DNA from: Actinacidiphila paucisporea
GTDB lineage: Bacteria > Actinomycetota > Actinomycetes > Streptomycetales > Streptomycetaceae
Assembly (NCBI RefSeq): GCF_900142575.1
Contig: NZ_FRBI01000008.1
Span: 1 to 64,000 of the forward strand
DNA: 64,000 bases
Reading direction: 5' to 3'
Shown: in pieces, positions 1 to 10,095 of the stretch
Numbering within the stretch: the first letter of the stretch is position 1
Layout: each line of letters begins with the position of its first letter
The notes under the pieces: generated by a model
The model's database searches: none
Told to the model about the DNA's origin: nothing
The model's input: the letters and a program-made list of their open reading frames with translations, nothing else
Translations under genes and position numbers: made by a program

Positions 1-3000
1 GGTGTCTGGTTGAGGGTGTCGATGAGGTGCCAGTCGGTGAAGGGTGCCAGGGCGTGGTGGCAGGCCTCGATGTGCTCGGCGAAGACCGGGTTCGTACGCA
101 GCAGCTCCACGGCCATGCCCGGCCACTGCGAGCCCTGGCCGGGAAAGACCAGCACCGTCTTGGGGGCGTCCGTCGGCGCCACGGCCTCGTAGACGTCGGA
201 GGCGGGGTCGTCGCTGGCGAAGCGGTCCAGCGCGGTCGTCAACTCCCCGCGGGTGGAGGCGATGACCGCCGCACGGTGCTCGAAGTGCGTGCGCGTCGTG
301 GCCGAAGCCAGCGCGATCTCCGCCAGTGCCGCCGCCGGCCGGGCCGCCACATGCTCGCGCAGCCGCCGGGCCTGCTCCCTGAGAGCCGCCCCGCTCCGCG
401 CGGACAGCAGCACCGGAACTGCGGCGGCCGCTGCCGTGTCGCCCGCGTCCGTACCGCCCTCGGACTCCGCCGTCTCCACCGGCTCGGGGGCCTGTTCGAG
501 GATGAGGTGCGCGTTGGTGCCACTGATGCCGAAGGACGAGACCGCGGCTCGGCGGGGGCGGGCGGGGGAGTCGGTGGACCACGGCAGGGGGTCGGTGAGC
601 AGGGCGACCGTGCCGGAGGACCAGTCGACGTGGTGGGAGGGGGCGTCGACGTGCAGCGTGCGGGGGAGGACGCCGTGGCGCATGGCCTGGACCATCTTGA
701 TGACGCCGCCGACGCCCGCGGCGGCCTGGGTGTGGCCGATGTTGGACTTCAGGGAGCCAAGGCGCAGCGGGCGGTCGGCGGGCCGCTCGCGGCCGTACGT
801 GCCGAGGACGGCCTGCGCCTCGATGGGGTCGCCCAGCGCGGTGCCCGTGCCGTGCGCCTCGACGGCGTCGACGTCCTGCGGGCCGAGCCGAGCGTCGGCC
901 AACGCCGCACGGATCACCCGCTGTTGGGCCGGGCCGCTGGGGGCGGCGAGGCCGTTGCTCGCACCGTCCTGGTTGACCGCGCTGCCGCGGACGACGGCGA
1001 GCACGCGGTGCCCGTTGCGCTCGGCGTCCGACAGCCGCTCCAGCAGGAGCATGCCGACGCCCTCGGCCCACGCGGTGCCGTCGGCTCCGTCGGCGAACGC
1101 CTTGCAGCGCGCGTCCGCGGCGAGCCCGTGCTGCCTGCTGAACTCGATGAACATGCCGGGCCCCGCCATGACGGTGGCGCCCCCGGCCAGCGCGAGCGTG
1201 CACTCGCCGCGGCGCAGCGCCTGCACCGCGAGGTGGACGGCGACCAGGGAGGACGAGCACGCGGTGTCCACGGTGAGGGCCGGGCCCTCAAGGCCGAGGG
1301 TGTACGCGATCCGGCCGGACGCGACCGACGTGGTCGTGCCGGTGAAGATGTGGCCGTCGTGGCCGGCCGCGGACTCGTACAGCCGCGGGCCGTACTCCTG
1401 CGCGGTGGCGCCGACGAACACGCCGGTGTGGGTGCCGTGCAGCGTCGTCGGGTCGAGGCGGGCGTGCTCCAGGGTCTCCCAGGCGCTGGTCAGCAGCAGC
1501 CGTTGCTGCGGGTCCATGGCCGCTGCCTCGCGCGGGCTGATGCCGAAGAACGCCGGGTCGAACTCGCCCGCGTCGTGCAGGAACCCGCCGGACTTGACGT
1601 AGGTGGTGCCGGGCCGGTCCGGGTCCGGGTCGTACAACTCCGCCAGATTCCAGCCGCGGTTGGTCGGCATGGCGCCGATCGCGTCGCGGCCGTCGGCCAC
1701 CAACTGCCAGAGCGCGTCCGGGGTGTCGGCGCCGCCGGGGTAGCGGCAGGCCATGCCGACGATGGCGATCGGCTCGTCGGCAACGGTGCCTGTACGGGTG
1801 CCGGGTACGTCGTCGTCGGGTCGGCCGCCCGCGCCGCCGTGCAACTCGGTGTGCAGGTGGGCCGCGAGGACGGTCGGGTTGGCGTAGTCGTAGGTGAGGG
1901 TCGAGGGCAGGGCGAGGCCCGTCTCGGCAGCGAGGCGGTCGCGCAGTTCCACCGCGCCCTGCGAGTCCAGGCCGAGATCGTTGAAGCTGCGGTCGGCGCG
2001 TACCTCCGCACCCGAGGCGTGACCGAGGACGACGGCCGCGTTGGCCCTGACCACGTCGAGCAGCGCATCCAGGCCGGAACGGTCCCCGGCCTGTGCCGAT
2101 GCCGATGCCGCGGCGGGCTCCGGCTCGACTGCCACCGCCACGGGACCGTCCGCCGCCACGGGACCGTCCGCCGCCTCGGGAGCGGCCGCTGCCACCGGGC
2201 CTGCGGCCGCCGTCCCCTCGGCAGGACCTTGCCGCGTGATCTCCGCCAGCCAGTGCCGGCGCCGCTGGAAGGCATACGTCGGCAGGGCCACGTACGACGC
2301 GGCGGCCGCCGGCTCCCCGCCCAGGGCCGCCGGCCAGTCGAGGCCGACGCCGTGCGTGTGCAGGCGGGCGAGCGCGGTCAGCACCGTCTCCGTCTCGTCC
2401 TGGCCGCGCCGCAGCGTCGGCGTGGACACGGTCTCGGCGACCGGTCGGGGCTGCCCGGTCAGGCTGTCGCGCGCCAGCCCGGGCAGCGCCGCGTCCGGCC
2501 CGATGCCGACGAAGGCCGACGCGCCCGCCGCCTCGGCGGCCCGCACGCCGTCCAGGAACCGGACGGTCCGCCGGGCGTGCGCCACCCAGTAGTCCGCGGA
2601 CGCGGTCTCCTCCGGAGCAGCCAGGGCGCCGGTCACGGTGGAGACGATCGGGATGCGGGCGGGTGCGTACGACAGTGACGCGGCGATCCGGCGGAATTCG
2701 TCGAGCATCGGCTCCATGCGCGGGGAGTGGAAGGCGTGGCTGACCCGTAGCCGCCGGGTGCGGCGGCCCCTGGCCTCGAAATCGCCGGCCAGCTCCAACA
2801 CCTGGTCGGTGTCCCCGGCGATGACGACCGCCCGCGGTCCGTTGACGGCGGCGAGGTCCACCGCGGCGGCCAAGTCCGCCCGCTCGGCGAGGAGCTCGGC
2901 GACCTCGTCGGGGGACGCCTCGACGGAGGCCATCGCACCGCCGGCCGGCAGCGCCCGCATCAGCCGGCCGCGCGCCGCGACCAGCGTGCACGCGTCGGCG

Positions 3001-5072
3001 AGCGACAGCACCCCGGCGACGTGCGCGGCCGCCAGTTCGCCGACGGAGTGCCCCAGCAGCAGCCCCGGCCGCACCCCCCACGACTCCAGCAGCCGGTAGG
3101 TCGCGACCTCGACCGCGAAGAGGGCGGGCTGGGTCAGGTCGGTGCTGTCCAGGAGAGCCGCCTCGGCCGCCTCGACGCTCTCGGGGGAACCGAGCAGCAG
3201 GTCGCCGATCGGCCGCGGCAGCAACGGCGACAGCTCGGCGAGCGTGGCGTCCAGCGAGCGGGCGTAGGCCGGGTGGGCCGCGTAGAGCCCCGCCCCCATG
3301 CCGACCCGCTGGCTCCCCTGCCCGCTGAAGACGTACGCCACCTCGCCGGCCGGACCTGCCACCCCGTCGACCACCTGCGCCGCCCGCTCCCCGGCGGCGA
3401 TCGCGGCCAGCCCGTCGAGCAGTGCCTCCCGCCCCTGCCCGACGACGACCGCCCGATGGGGGAAGGGCGTACGCGTACGGTGCAGCGCGACGGCGATCGC
3501 ACGGTCGGTGGGGTGCGCCGTCCCGGCGGAGCCGGGAAGATCCGCGAACCGGTCGTGCAGCCGCTGTGCCTGGTCACGCAGCGCGGCCGCGTTCCGCCCT
3601 GACACGGCCCACGCCGTCCACCCGTCCTCCGCGCCGCCGTCCGGCGCGTCCTGGCCGCGTGACTGGTCGAGTGACTGGTCGAGCGCCCGGTCATCAGTGG
3701 GAGCGCCGAGTGCTTGCGCGGAGGCGCCCGGCGCCTCCGTCAGCACCACGTGGCAGTTCGTGCCGCCCACGCCGAAGGAGCTGACGCCGGCCGCGAGCGG
3801 GCCGTCGGTGGCGGGCCAGGGGCCGGCGGCGGTCGGGACGGTGAGGCCGAGGGCCGCCAGCGGGATGCGGGGGTTAGGGGTGGTGTGGTTGAGGGTGGGC
3901 GGGAGGATGCGGTGGTGCAGGGCGAGGATGGTCTTGAGGAGGCCGACGATGCCGGCGGCGCCCTCCAGATGGCCGACGTTGGTCTTCGCGGAGCCGACCG
4001 GCAGCGGGTGGCCGGGCGGGCGGAGGGCGCCCAGGGCCGCGCCGAGGGCGCCCGCCTCGATCGGGTCGCCGACGCGGGTGGCGGTGCCGTGCAGCTCCAC
4101 GTAGCCGGCGGTCGCCGGGTCGAGCCGGGCGGCGAACCAGGCACGGCGGATGACGTCGGTCTGGGTGGGCCCGCCGGGGACGGTGAGCCCGTTCGTGGTG
4201 CCGTCGTTGTTGGTGGCGCTGCCGCGGATCACGCACACCACCCGGTCGCCGTCGGCCAGCGCCCGCGCGAGCGGCTTGAGCAGGACCATGCCGCCTCCCT
4301 CGCCGCGTACGTAGCCGTTGGCGCGGGCGTCGAGGGTGAAGCAGCGGCCGTCGGGGGACAGCGCGCCGAAGCGCGCGGTGCCCAGCGCGCTCTCGGGTGC
4401 CAGGGCAAGGCTCACCCCGGCCGCCAGTGCCAGGTCGGACTCGCCGCGGCGCAGGCTCTCGCAGGCCAGGTGGACCGCCACCAGCGAGGACGACTGGGCG
4501 GTGTCCACCGTGAGGCTCGGCCCGTGCAGGTCGAAGGTGTAGGAGACGCGGTTGGCGATGATGCCGCGGTTGAGCCCGGTCAGGGTGTAGCGGCCCAGCG
4601 ACCGCGGGGCCGCGGCCCGGGTGAGGGCGGCATAGTCGTCGGCCATGGTGCCCACGAAGACGCCGGTACGGCTGCCGCGCAGCTCCGCGGGGCGGACCGC
4701 GGCGTCCTCCATGGCCTCCCAGGCCAGCTCAAGCACCAGCCGCTGCTGCGGGTCGGCCGCGGCGGCCTCGCGCGGCGACATGCCGAAGAACTCCGCGTCG
4801 AAACCGCTGACGTCGTCGAGGAACGCCCCGAAGCGGGCGGCCGCGTCCGGGCCGGTCTCCGCGATCAGCGCCGTGGTGAAGCCGCGCTCGGCCGGTGCGG
4901 TGGCCACGGCGCTGCGCCCGTCGCGCAGCAGGCGCCAGAAATCCTCGGGGCCGGGGGCGCCGGGCAGCCGGCAGGCCAGGCCGATCACGGCGATCGCGTC
5001 AGCTGCGTCGGCGGCCTGGGTGTCGCCGGCGTCATCGGGGGTCGCGTGTGCTGCGGTGTGGCCAAGTGACAT
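1..5072 (-). CDS. Modular type I polyketide synthase, first gene (loading module plus module 1), cut by left edge
   Basis: The frame is open for about 1,690 codons from ATG at 5072 to the window edge. Domains in order: a ketosynthase (residues about 25-450) whose active site reads DTAQSSS, with Gln193 replacing the nucleophilic Cys, i.e. a KSQ decarboxylating loading domain; an acyltransferase with GHSVG (Ser676) and an HAFH motif near residue 779, the signature of malonyl-CoA selection; an ACP with LGLDS (Ser1037); a condensing KS1 with DTACSSS (Cys1272) and the expected downstream His motifs; and the start of AT1 (PGQGSQ, about 1640). KSQ with a malonyl AT implies an acetyl starter made by malonyl-ACP decarboxylation. 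The protein starts almost directly with the KS and has no N-terminal docking coil, as expected for the first PKS of an assembly line. It is divergent from the exporter gene. Not seen: the reductive domains of module 1, which lie off the edge. Confidence 0.95.
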   Translation of the reverse strand, partial: MSLGHTAAHATPDDAGDTQAADAADAIAVIGLACRLPGAPGPEDFWRLLRDGRSAVATAPAERGFTTALIAETGPDAAARFGAFLDDVSGFDAEFFGMSPREAAAADPQQRLVLELAWEAMEDAAVRPAELRGSRTGVFVGTMADDYAALTRAAAPRSLGRYTLTGLNRGIIANRVSYTFDLHGPSLTVDTAQSSSLVAVHLACESLRRGESDLALAAGVSLALAPESALGTARFGALSPDGRCFTLDARANGYVRGEGGGMVLLKPLARALADGDRVVCVIRGSATNNDGTTNGLTVPGGPTQTDVIRRAWFAARLDPATAGYVELHGTATRVGDPIEAGALGAALGALRPPGHPLPVGSAKTNVGHLEGAAGIVGLLKTILALHHRILPPTLNHTTPNPRIPLAALGLTVPTAAGPWPATDGPLAAGVSSFGVGGTNCHVVLTEAPGASAQALGAPTDDRALDQSLDQSRGQDAPDGGAEDGWTAWAVSGRNAAALRDQAQRLHDRFADLPGSAGTAHPTDRAIAVALHRTRTPFPHRAVVVGQGREALLDGLAAIAAGERAAQVVDGVAGPAGEVAYVFSGQGSQRVGMGAGLYAAHPAYARSLDATLAELSPLLPRPIGDLLLGSPESVEAAEAALLDSTDLTQPALFAVEVATYRLLESWGVRPGLLLGHSVGELAAAHVAGVLSLADACTLVAARGRLMRALPAGGAMASVEASPDEVAELLAERADLAAAVDLAAVNGPRAVVIAGDTDQVLELAGDFEARGRRTRRLRVSHAFHSPRMEPMLDEFRRIAASLSYAPARIPIVSTVTGALAAPEETASADYWVAHARRTVRFLDGVRAAEAAGASAFVGIGPDAALPGLARDSLTGQPRPVAETVSTPTLRRGQDETETVLTALARLHTHGVGLDWPAALGGEPAAAASYVALPTYAFQRRRHWLAEITRQGPAEGTAAAGPVAAAAPEAADGPVAADGPVAVAVEPEPAAASASAQAGDRSGLDALLDVVRANAAVVLGHASGAEVRADRSFNDLGLDSQGAVELRDRLAAETGLALPSTLTYDYANPTVLAAHLHTELHGGAGGRPDDDVPGTRTGTVADEPIAIVGMACRYPGGADTPDALWQLVADGRDAIGAMPTNRGWNLAELYDPDPDRPGTTYVKSGGFLHDAGEFDPAFFGISPREAAAMDPQQRLLLTSAWETLEHARLDPTTLHGTHTGVFVGATAQEYGPRLYESAAGHDGHIFTGTTTSVASGRIAYTLGLEGPALTVDTACSSSLVAVHLAVQALRRGECTLALAGGATVMAGPGMFIEFSRQHGLAADARCKAFADGADGTAWAEGVGMLLLERLSDAERNGHRVLAVVRGSAVNQDGASNGLAAPSGPAQQRVIRAALADARLGPQDVDAVEAHGTGTALGDPIEAQAVLGTYGRERPADRPLRLGSLKSNIGHTQAAAGVGGVIKMVQAMRHGVLPRTLHVDAPSHHVDWSSGTVALLTDPLPWSTDSPARPRRAAVSSFGISGTNAHLILEQAPEPVETAESEGGTDAGDTAAAAAVPVLLSARSGAALREQARRLREHVAARPAAALAEIALASATTRTHFEHRAAVIASTRGELTTALDRFASDDPASDVYEAVAPTDAPKTVLVFPGQGSQWPGMAVELLRTNPVFAEHIEACHHALAPFTDWHLIDTLNQT

Positions 5073-5240
5073 CAGGTGTCGTCGCCCTTCTCCAGCGCGC
5101 CCGCGATGGGGCCGGCGGTGGCGGGACCACCGTCGATCTCACAGGGTTCGGGCGGTCCCTTAGGCGGGGCTTTCCGCACTCTTAAGCGCAGGCGCCCCCC
5201 GCGCCGCCCCGGGCGGTCCGCCGCGCGGGAATGCCACGTG

Positions 5241-5270
5241 TTGAGAAAACGGGGGCTGTCCCCGTATAAT
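5241..5270 (+). promoter_or_regulatory. Promoter of the exporter gene with an embedded 17-bp palindromic operator (site 1)
   Basis: TTGAGA (5241-5246) and TATAAT (5265-5270) are separated by 18 bases. The spacer is almost filled by the palindrome ACGGGGGCTGTCCCCGT (5249-5265), which has one arm mismatch and whose last T is the first base of the -10 box. The same arrangement recurs at 18208-18237 and 20116-20145. A repressor bound here would block RNA polymerase directly. The local TetR gene is the obvious candidate (inference). The rest of the intergenic region 5073-5373 shows no other gene. Confidence 0.8.
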
Positions 5271-5373
5271 CGGTGAGGAGTCAACGGGACACGTCCGTAG
5301 GCCGATTGACGCCCCCATCTCGACTGCTTCCCGGCGTGCCTCCCCGGTGATCCGCCGGAGCCGAAGGAGAGCC

Positions 5374-6891
5374 ATGAGCGACCAGACCAACTCCTCGCGG
5401 ACGGCGGTGGCCGAGCCGCCCCCGGCCGACAACGGACCCAGCGGCCACCCCGGGATCACCCTCGCGCTCATCGCGACCGCCTATCTGATGGTGGGCCTGG
5501 ACGCGACGGTGGTGAACATCGCGCTGCCCAAGATCCAGGGCGCGCTGGGGTTCTCCCCGATCGGCCTGTCCTGGGTGGTCAACTCCTACACCCTCGCGTT
5601 CGGCGGGCTGCTGCTGCTCGGCGGCCGGCTCGGCGACATCCTCGGCCGGCGGCGGATGCTGGTCGCCGGCACCGCGCTGTTCACCATCGCCTCCCTGGTC
5701 GGCGGCTTCGCCAACAGCCCGGGGCTGCTGGTGGCCGCCCGTATCGGGCAGGGAATCGGTGCGGCGATGGCCTCGCCGAACACGCTGGCGCTGATCGCCA
5801 CCAACTTCGAGGAGGGCGCGGCGCGCAACCGCGCGCTCGCCGTCTACTCCGCCACCGCCGGCGCGGGCGCCTCGGTCGGCCTCATCCTCGGCGGCGTGCT
5901 GACCGACTGGGTCAGCTGGCGCGCGGTGATGTTCGTCAACGTGCCGCTCGGCCTCGCCGTCGTGCTCGGCGCCCCCCGCTTCATCCGCGAGCCCGAGCGC
6001 CACCAGGCCCGTATCGACTACGGCGGCACGATCACCGTCACCGCCGGCATGGTCGCGCTGGTCTACGCCTTCATCCGGGTGCCCACCGACGGCTGGGGCG
6101 ACACCCTGACGGTGCTGTGCTTCGTCGCCGCGGCGTTGCTGCTCGCCGCGTTCGTCGTCATCGAGACCAAAATCCAGCAGCCGATCGTGCCGCTGCGGCT
6201 GTTCCGCAGCCGCAACCGCTCCGGCGGCTACCTGAACATCCTGCTGCTCACCGCGACGATGCTGGCGCTGTTCTTCTTCCTCAGCCAGTTCGTCCAGGAC
6301 GCGCTGGGGCTGAGCCCGGCGAACGCGGGCCTGGCCTTCCTGCCGATGACCGTGGCGATGTTCCTCACCGTCTCGCGGGTGCCGAAGCTGCTGCCGAAGT
6401 TCGGCGCCAAGCCGCTGATGATCGCCGGTGCCACGCTGATGACCGTCACGATGGTGTGGCTGACGCAGATCTCCACCGACAGCAGCTACCTCGGCTCGGT
6501 GTTCGGCCCGCTGCTCATCTTCGGCGTCGGTATGGGCCTGAGCTTCATGCCGCTGAACGTCACGATCCTCACCGGCGTGGCCCGCGAGGACTCCGGCTCG
6601 GCCTCCGGCGTGCTGCAGACCCTGATGCAGCTCGGCGGCGGCCTGGGCCTGGCCATCCTCGTCACCGTGTTCGGCACTGCCTCGAAGAACGCGGCGGGCA
6701 GGCCGGCCGGCGCCGCGGCCAAGGAGCAGGCGAAGTACGCCTTCACCCACGGCCTGCAGTCCGCCTTCACGGTCGGCGTGGTCTTCGTGGCCCTCGCCCT
6801 GGTCGTGTCGGTCTTCGTCTTCGCCTCGAAGAAGGCGCCGGCCGCCGCAGCGGCCGCGCCCGCCCAGGCTGCCGCGCCCAAGGCGGAGTAA
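5374..6891 (+). CDS. DHA2-family (EmrB/QacA) MFS drug exporter
   Basis: A 505-residue integral membrane protein. The start is ATG 5374, preceded by GAAGGAGA; an upstream in-frame start would add only nine basic residues. It shows the antiporter motif around GLDATVVNIALPKIQ in the first helix, the loop-2/3 motif GGRLGDILGRRR, and about 14 hydrophobic segments, the length and topology usual for proton-coupled DHA2 exporters. The C-terminus is a short Lys/Ala/Pro-rich tail. It is divergent from the PKS and lies behind a strong promoter with a TetR-type operator, so it is probably the induced self-resistance or export pump for the polyketide (inference from context). AbyD of the abyssomicin cluster is the same family. 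Confidence 0.93.
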   Translation: MSDQTNSSRTAVAEPPPADNGPSGHPGITLALIATAYLMVGLDATVVNIALPKIQGALGFSPIGLSWVVNSYTLAFGGLLLLGGRLGDILGRRRMLVAGTALFTIASLVGGFANSPGLLVAARIGQGIGAAMASPNTLALIATNFEEGAARNRALAVYSATAGAGASVGLILGGVLTDWVSWRAVMFVNVPLGLAVVLGAPRFIREPERHQARIDYGGTITVTAGMVALVYAFIRVPTDGWGDTLTVLCFVAAALLLAAFVVIETKIQQPIVPLRLFRSRNRSGGYLNILLLTATMLALFFFLSQFVQDALGLSPANAGLAFLPMTVAMFLTVSRVPKLLPKFGAKPLMIAGATLMTVTMVWLTQISTDSSYLGSVFGPLLIFGVGMGLSFMPLNVTILTGVAREDSGSASGVLQTLMQLGGGLGLAILVTVFGTASKNAAGRPAGAAAKEQAKYAFTHGLQSAFTVGVVFVALALVVSVFVFASKKAPAAAAAAPAQAAAPKAE

Positions 6892-7268
6892 GCGGCTCAC
6901 CCCGGGAGCAAGACCCCGGCGCGGTCCCGGTCGACGCGGGGCCGCGCCGGTCTGCGTACGCGCGTGCGCGCGGGCAATCCCGTGCGCACGCGGCTCCGTG
7001 CGCGTGCCGGGCCGCACGCCTGCGGTCCTGCGGGAGGGCGTACGGGCGCGCGCTCCGGCGTCGGGCGTTGGCGCCCGGGCCCAGCCGCCGGTCCCGACCT
7101 CCGGCGGTGGCGCCGCCGCCCCAGCCACGAGCCCTACCGCGGGCCCGAGCCTCGGGTCGCGTACCTCGCGCCGCGGCTTCGGCCGCGAAAAGCGTGCGTA
7201 AAGCGCCGCTTTAGAGGTGCGGCCGATCCTGGGAGCCATTTGCGATCGGCTTCAGCTTGGAGGCACTC
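6892..7268. other. Intergenic region between exporter and P450 operon
   Basis: No gene is supported. The left 290 bases are extremely GC-rich and rich in CGCG and GCGC runs. Only the last 80 bases are less skewed and contain the palindrome at 7199-7213. Long frames reading through on the other strand are antisense to the exporter and have no gene-like features. Confidence 0.6.
7199..7213. promoter_or_regulatory. 15-bp perfect palindrome upstream of the P450 operon, candidate operator
   Basis: TAAAGCGCCGCTTTA is a perfect inverted repeat around a central C, 56 bases before the P450 start. Related half-sites (TAAAGCGCCGG near 15573, and TTTTAGCGCC near 24645) lie upstream of the barrel-protein gene and the third P450 gene. 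It could bind a pathway regulator; no protein can be assigned from sequence. Confidence 0.4.
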
Positions 7269-8504
7269 GTGACCGACACCGCCGACTCGGCCGCACCGAC
7301 CGAGGACACGGCTGAACTTCCCAGCTTTCCGATGCCCCGCCGCTGTCCGTTCGACCTCAACGAGCAGTACGCCGAGCTGCGGGAGGAAGCGCCGATCACC
7401 CCGGTGGACCTCGCCAGCGGCCGGGACGCCTGGCTGGTGACCAGCCACGAGCACGTCCGCACGCTCTTCCTCGACCCGCGGCTCAGCGCGGACGGCACCC
7501 ACCCGACCTTCCCCATACTCGCGCCGCGCCGGAAGTCCTTCGACGAGCAGGCGAGGGGCTTCCTACCGTGGATGGACCCGCCCGAGCACACCCGCTACCG
7601 GCGGATGCTGATCAACGAGTTCACCGTGCGCCGGATCCGGGCCATGCGGCCGCGGGTCCAGGCGGTGGTGGACGGCTGCATCGACCGCATGGAGGCCGGG
7701 CCGCGCCCGGTCGACCTGGTGCGGGCGCTGGCCCTGCCGGTCCCGTCGCAGACCATCTGCGACGTGCTCGGCGTCCCCTACGAGGACCTGGACCACATCC
7801 AGGACCGCGCGGAGGTCATGGTCAGCAAGGTGCACCCGCCCGAGGAGCGCGCCGCGGCACTGCGCGACCTGCGCACGTATCTCGGCGACCTGCTGCACCG
7901 CAAGGGCCGCGAGCCCGGTGACGACACCCTCAGCCGGCTGGTGGCCCGGCACCGCGCGGTCGGCGCGGACGACCACGACCACCTCACCGGCCTGGCGCTG
8001 CTGATCCTCATCGGCGGCTACGAGAGCACCGCGAGCACCATCGCGCTGGGCACGGTGGCCCTGCTGGCGCACCCCGACCAGGCCGCGGAACTGCGCGCCG
8101 ACCCGTCGCTGGCGCCCAAGGCGGTCGAGGAACTGCTGCGCTACTTCAGCGTCGCCGACAACGTCACCAGCCGGGTGTCGCTGGAGGACGTCGAGATCGG
8201 CGGGGTGACGATACGCAAGGGGCAGGGCGTGCTGCTGTCCAACGCGGCCGCCAACCGCGACGCCGCCGTCTTCCCCGACCCCGAGACCCTGGACATCCAC
8301 CGGGACGCCCGCCAGCACATGGCCTTCGGCTACGGCATCCACCAGTGCCTGGGGCAGAACCTGGCCAGGCTGGAGCTGGACGTCGTCTTCAGCACCCTGC
8401 TGCGACGGCTGCCCGGGCTGCGGCTCGCGGTGCCGGTGGAGGACCTGCCGTTCAAGGACGACGCCATTATGTACGGCATCCACGAACTGCCGGTGACCTG
8501 GTGA
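7269..8504 (+). CDS. Cytochrome P450 (first of a P450-ferredoxin-P450 set)
   Basis: A 411-residue bacterial class I P450. GTG 7269 is chosen because GGAGG lies six bases upstream; TTG 7257 in the same frame overlaps that site. The heme loop FGYGIHQCLGQ has Cys360 as the axial ligand. The ExxR-type helix and the I-helix are present, but the oxygen-activating segment reads GGYEST, with Tyr where His or Asp is more usual. The gene overlaps the ferredoxin gene by 4 bases (GTGA), which indicates coupled translation and electron transfer. It is strikingly similar to the P450 at 8858 (shared blocks such as FLPWMDPPEHT and AFGYGIHQCLGQNLARLELDVVF), so the pair probably arose by duplication. Likely role: oxidation of the polyketide product; substrate unknown. 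Confidence 0.93.
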   Translation: MTDTADSAAPTEDTAELPSFPMPRRCPFDLNEQYAELREEAPITPVDLASGRDAWLVTSHEHVRTLFLDPRLSADGTHPTFPILAPRRKSFDEQARGFLPWMDPPEHTRYRRMLINEFTVRRIRAMRPRVQAVVDGCIDRMEAGPRPVDLVRALALPVPSQTICDVLGVPYEDLDHIQDRAEVMVSKVHPPEERAAALRDLRTYLGDLLHRKGREPGDDTLSRLVARHRAVGADDHDHLTGLALLILIGGYESTASTIALGTVALLAHPDQAAELRADPSLAPKAVEELLRYFSVADNVTSRVSLEDVEIGGVTIRKGQGVLLSNAAANRDAAVFPDPETLDIHRDARQHMAFGYGIHQCLGQNLARLELDVVFSTLLRRLPGLRLAVPVEDLPFKDDAIMYGIHELPVTW

Positions 8505-8809
8505 GCGCCCCCGCCGTGCGGCGTGCCGTCGTCGACCGCGACGTCTGCGTGGGAGCGGGCCAGTGCGTGCTCGCCGCCCCCGACGTCTTCGACCAGAGCG
8601 ACGAGGACGGCCTGTCCTACGTCCTGGTGGACCCGCTGCCGGAGGAGCTGACCCCGTCCGTGCGCGACGCGGCCACCCGCTGCCCCGCCCGGGCCGTCCA
8701 GCTCGAAGCAGGAGCAGGAGCAGGAGCAGAAACCGGAGCAGCAGCAGAAACCGGAACCGGAGCAGATCCCGCAGCCGACCGGCAGCCCACCGGCCCGTCC
8801 CCGGCCTAG
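8501..8809 (+). CDS. Three-cysteine [3Fe-4S]-type ferredoxin with low-complexity tail
   Basis: 102 residues from GTG 8501, overlapping the P450 stop codon. The N-terminal 68 residues are a standard P450-partner ferredoxin: Cys16, Cys22 and Cys61 in C-x5-C ... CP spacing, with no fourth cysteine between the first two, which is typical of [3Fe-4S] (or site-differentiated) ferredoxins of actinomycete P450 operons. The remaining 34 residues are an unusual Ala/Gly/Glu/Thr tail (GAGAGAETGAAAETGTGADP) encoded by tandem GGAGCA-like hexamers at about 8706-8770. Most relatives end soon after the CP motif, so the tail looks like recent repeat expansion. It probably delivers electrons to the two flanking P450s. 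Confidence 0.9.
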   Translation: MSAPAVRRAVVDRDVCVGAGQCVLAAPDVFDQSDEDGLSYVLVDPLPEELTPSVRDAATRCPARAVQLEAGAGAGAETGAAAETGTGADPAADRQPTGPSPA

Positions 8810-8857
8810 CCCGACTCCGGCCCTGCCGGAGGACCCGCCCCGTCTGGAGGCCCTCAC

Positions 8858-10066
8858 GTGACCGAAACCGCCGACGCCGCCGGACCGCCGGCCTACCCGA
8901 TGCCGCGCACCTGCCCGTTCGCACTGCCCGAGCAGTACGCGCGGCTGCGCGAGGAAGAGCCGCTGGCCCGTGTCCTGCTGCCCACCGGGCGGGAGGCGTG
9001 GCTGGCCACGCGCTACGAGGACGTACGCCGGCTGTTCACCGACGCCAACCTCAGCGCCGACCGGGTGCACCCCGGCTTCCCCGCGCTGCTCAGCGGCCAG
9101 CAGGCCATCGACCGCAGGGGCTTCCTGCCGTGGATGGACCCGCCGGAGCACACCACCTACCGCCGGATGGTGATCAGCGAGTTCACCGTCCGCAAGGTCG
9201 AGACGCTGCGCCCCGCGGTGACCCGGACCGTCCAGGAGTGCCTGGACCGGATCCTGGCCGGCCCGCGAACGGTCGACCTGGTGCAGGAACTCGCCCTGCC
9301 GGTACCGTCGTTGACCATCTGCGAGCTGCTGGGCGTGCCGTACGGGGACCGGGAGGTCTTCCAGTCCCGGGCCCGGCTGATGACCGACCGCAACACCAGC
9401 GGACCGGACCGGCTCAACTCGCTGGTGGAGCTGCGCGCCTACCTGCACGGCTTGGTCCTGCGCCGGCAGGCGGAGCCGCGCGAGGACCTGCTCAGCCGGC
9501 TCGCGGTGCGGTACCGCGAGGCCGGTGTGGAGGACGCCGAGCACCTGACCGGGATGGCGCTGCTCATCCTGGTGGCCGGCCACGAGACGACCGCCAACAT
9601 GATCGCGCTGGGCACCGCCTACCTGATCGAGCACCCGGATTTGCGGGACACGCTCGTCAAGGACCCGTCGCTGGTGCCCAAGGCGGTCGAGGAGATGCTG
9701 CGCTACTTCAGCATCTCCGACCACTCGACCGGCCGGGTGGCGCTGGCCGACATCGAGCTGGGCGACACCACCATCGCGGCGGGCGAGGGCGTCCTGCTGT
9801 CGAACGCCGCCGCCAACCGCGACGCCCGCGCCTTCGAGCGCCCCGAGGAGTTCGACCTCTCCCGCGAGTCGCCCTCCCACGTGGCCTTCGGCTACGGCAT
9901 CCACCAGTGCCTGGGCCAGAACCTGGCCCGTCTGGAACTGGACGTGGTCTTCACCGCGCTGCTGGCCCGCCTGCCGGACCTGCGGCTGGCCGCTCCGCTC
10001 GCGGAGCTGCCGTTCAAGAACGACACGATCATGTACGGCCTGCACGAACTGCCCGTCACCTGGTGA
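8858..10066 (+). CDS. Cytochrome P450 (second of the set)
   Basis: 402 residues from GTG 8858 with TGGAGG ideally spaced upstream. The heme loop FGYGIHQCLGQ has Cys351; the I-helix motif is the orthodox AGHETT. It is highly similar along its whole length to the P450 at 7269, but that protein has GGYEST at the oxygen-activation site, so the two may differ in substrate or reaction. It follows the ferredoxin by 48 bases and precedes the SDR-like gene by 29 bases, forming one rightward operon. Abyssomicin-type clusters also encode two P450s and a ferredoxin. Role here: oxidative tailoring, precise site unknown. Confidence 0.93.
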   Translation: MTETADAAGPPAYPMPRTCPFALPEQYARLREEEPLARVLLPTGREAWLATRYEDVRRLFTDANLSADRVHPGFPALLSGQQAIDRRGFLPWMDPPEHTTYRRMVISEFTVRKVETLRPAVTRTVQECLDRILAGPRTVDLVQELALPVPSLTICELLGVPYGDREVFQSRARLMTDRNTSGPDRLNSLVELRAYLHGLVLRRQAEPREDLLSRLAVRYREAGVEDAEHLTGMALLILVAGHETTANMIALGTAYLIEHPDLRDTLVKDPSLVPKAVEEMLRYFSISDHSTGRVALADIELGDTTIAAGEGVLLSNAAANRDARAFERPEEFDLSRESPSHVAFGYGIHQCLGQNLARLELDVVFTALLARLPDLRLAAPLAELPFKNDTIMYGLHELPVTW

Positions 10067-10095
10067 AAACCGCTGCAGAGAGGGACACACAGCAC

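Noticed and set aside
5281..7239. 652-codon leftward open frame antisense to the exporter
   Set aside because: Its sequence is Arg/Gly/Gln-rich without any domain, and mirrors the exporter's codon bias; high GC makes such shadow frames common.
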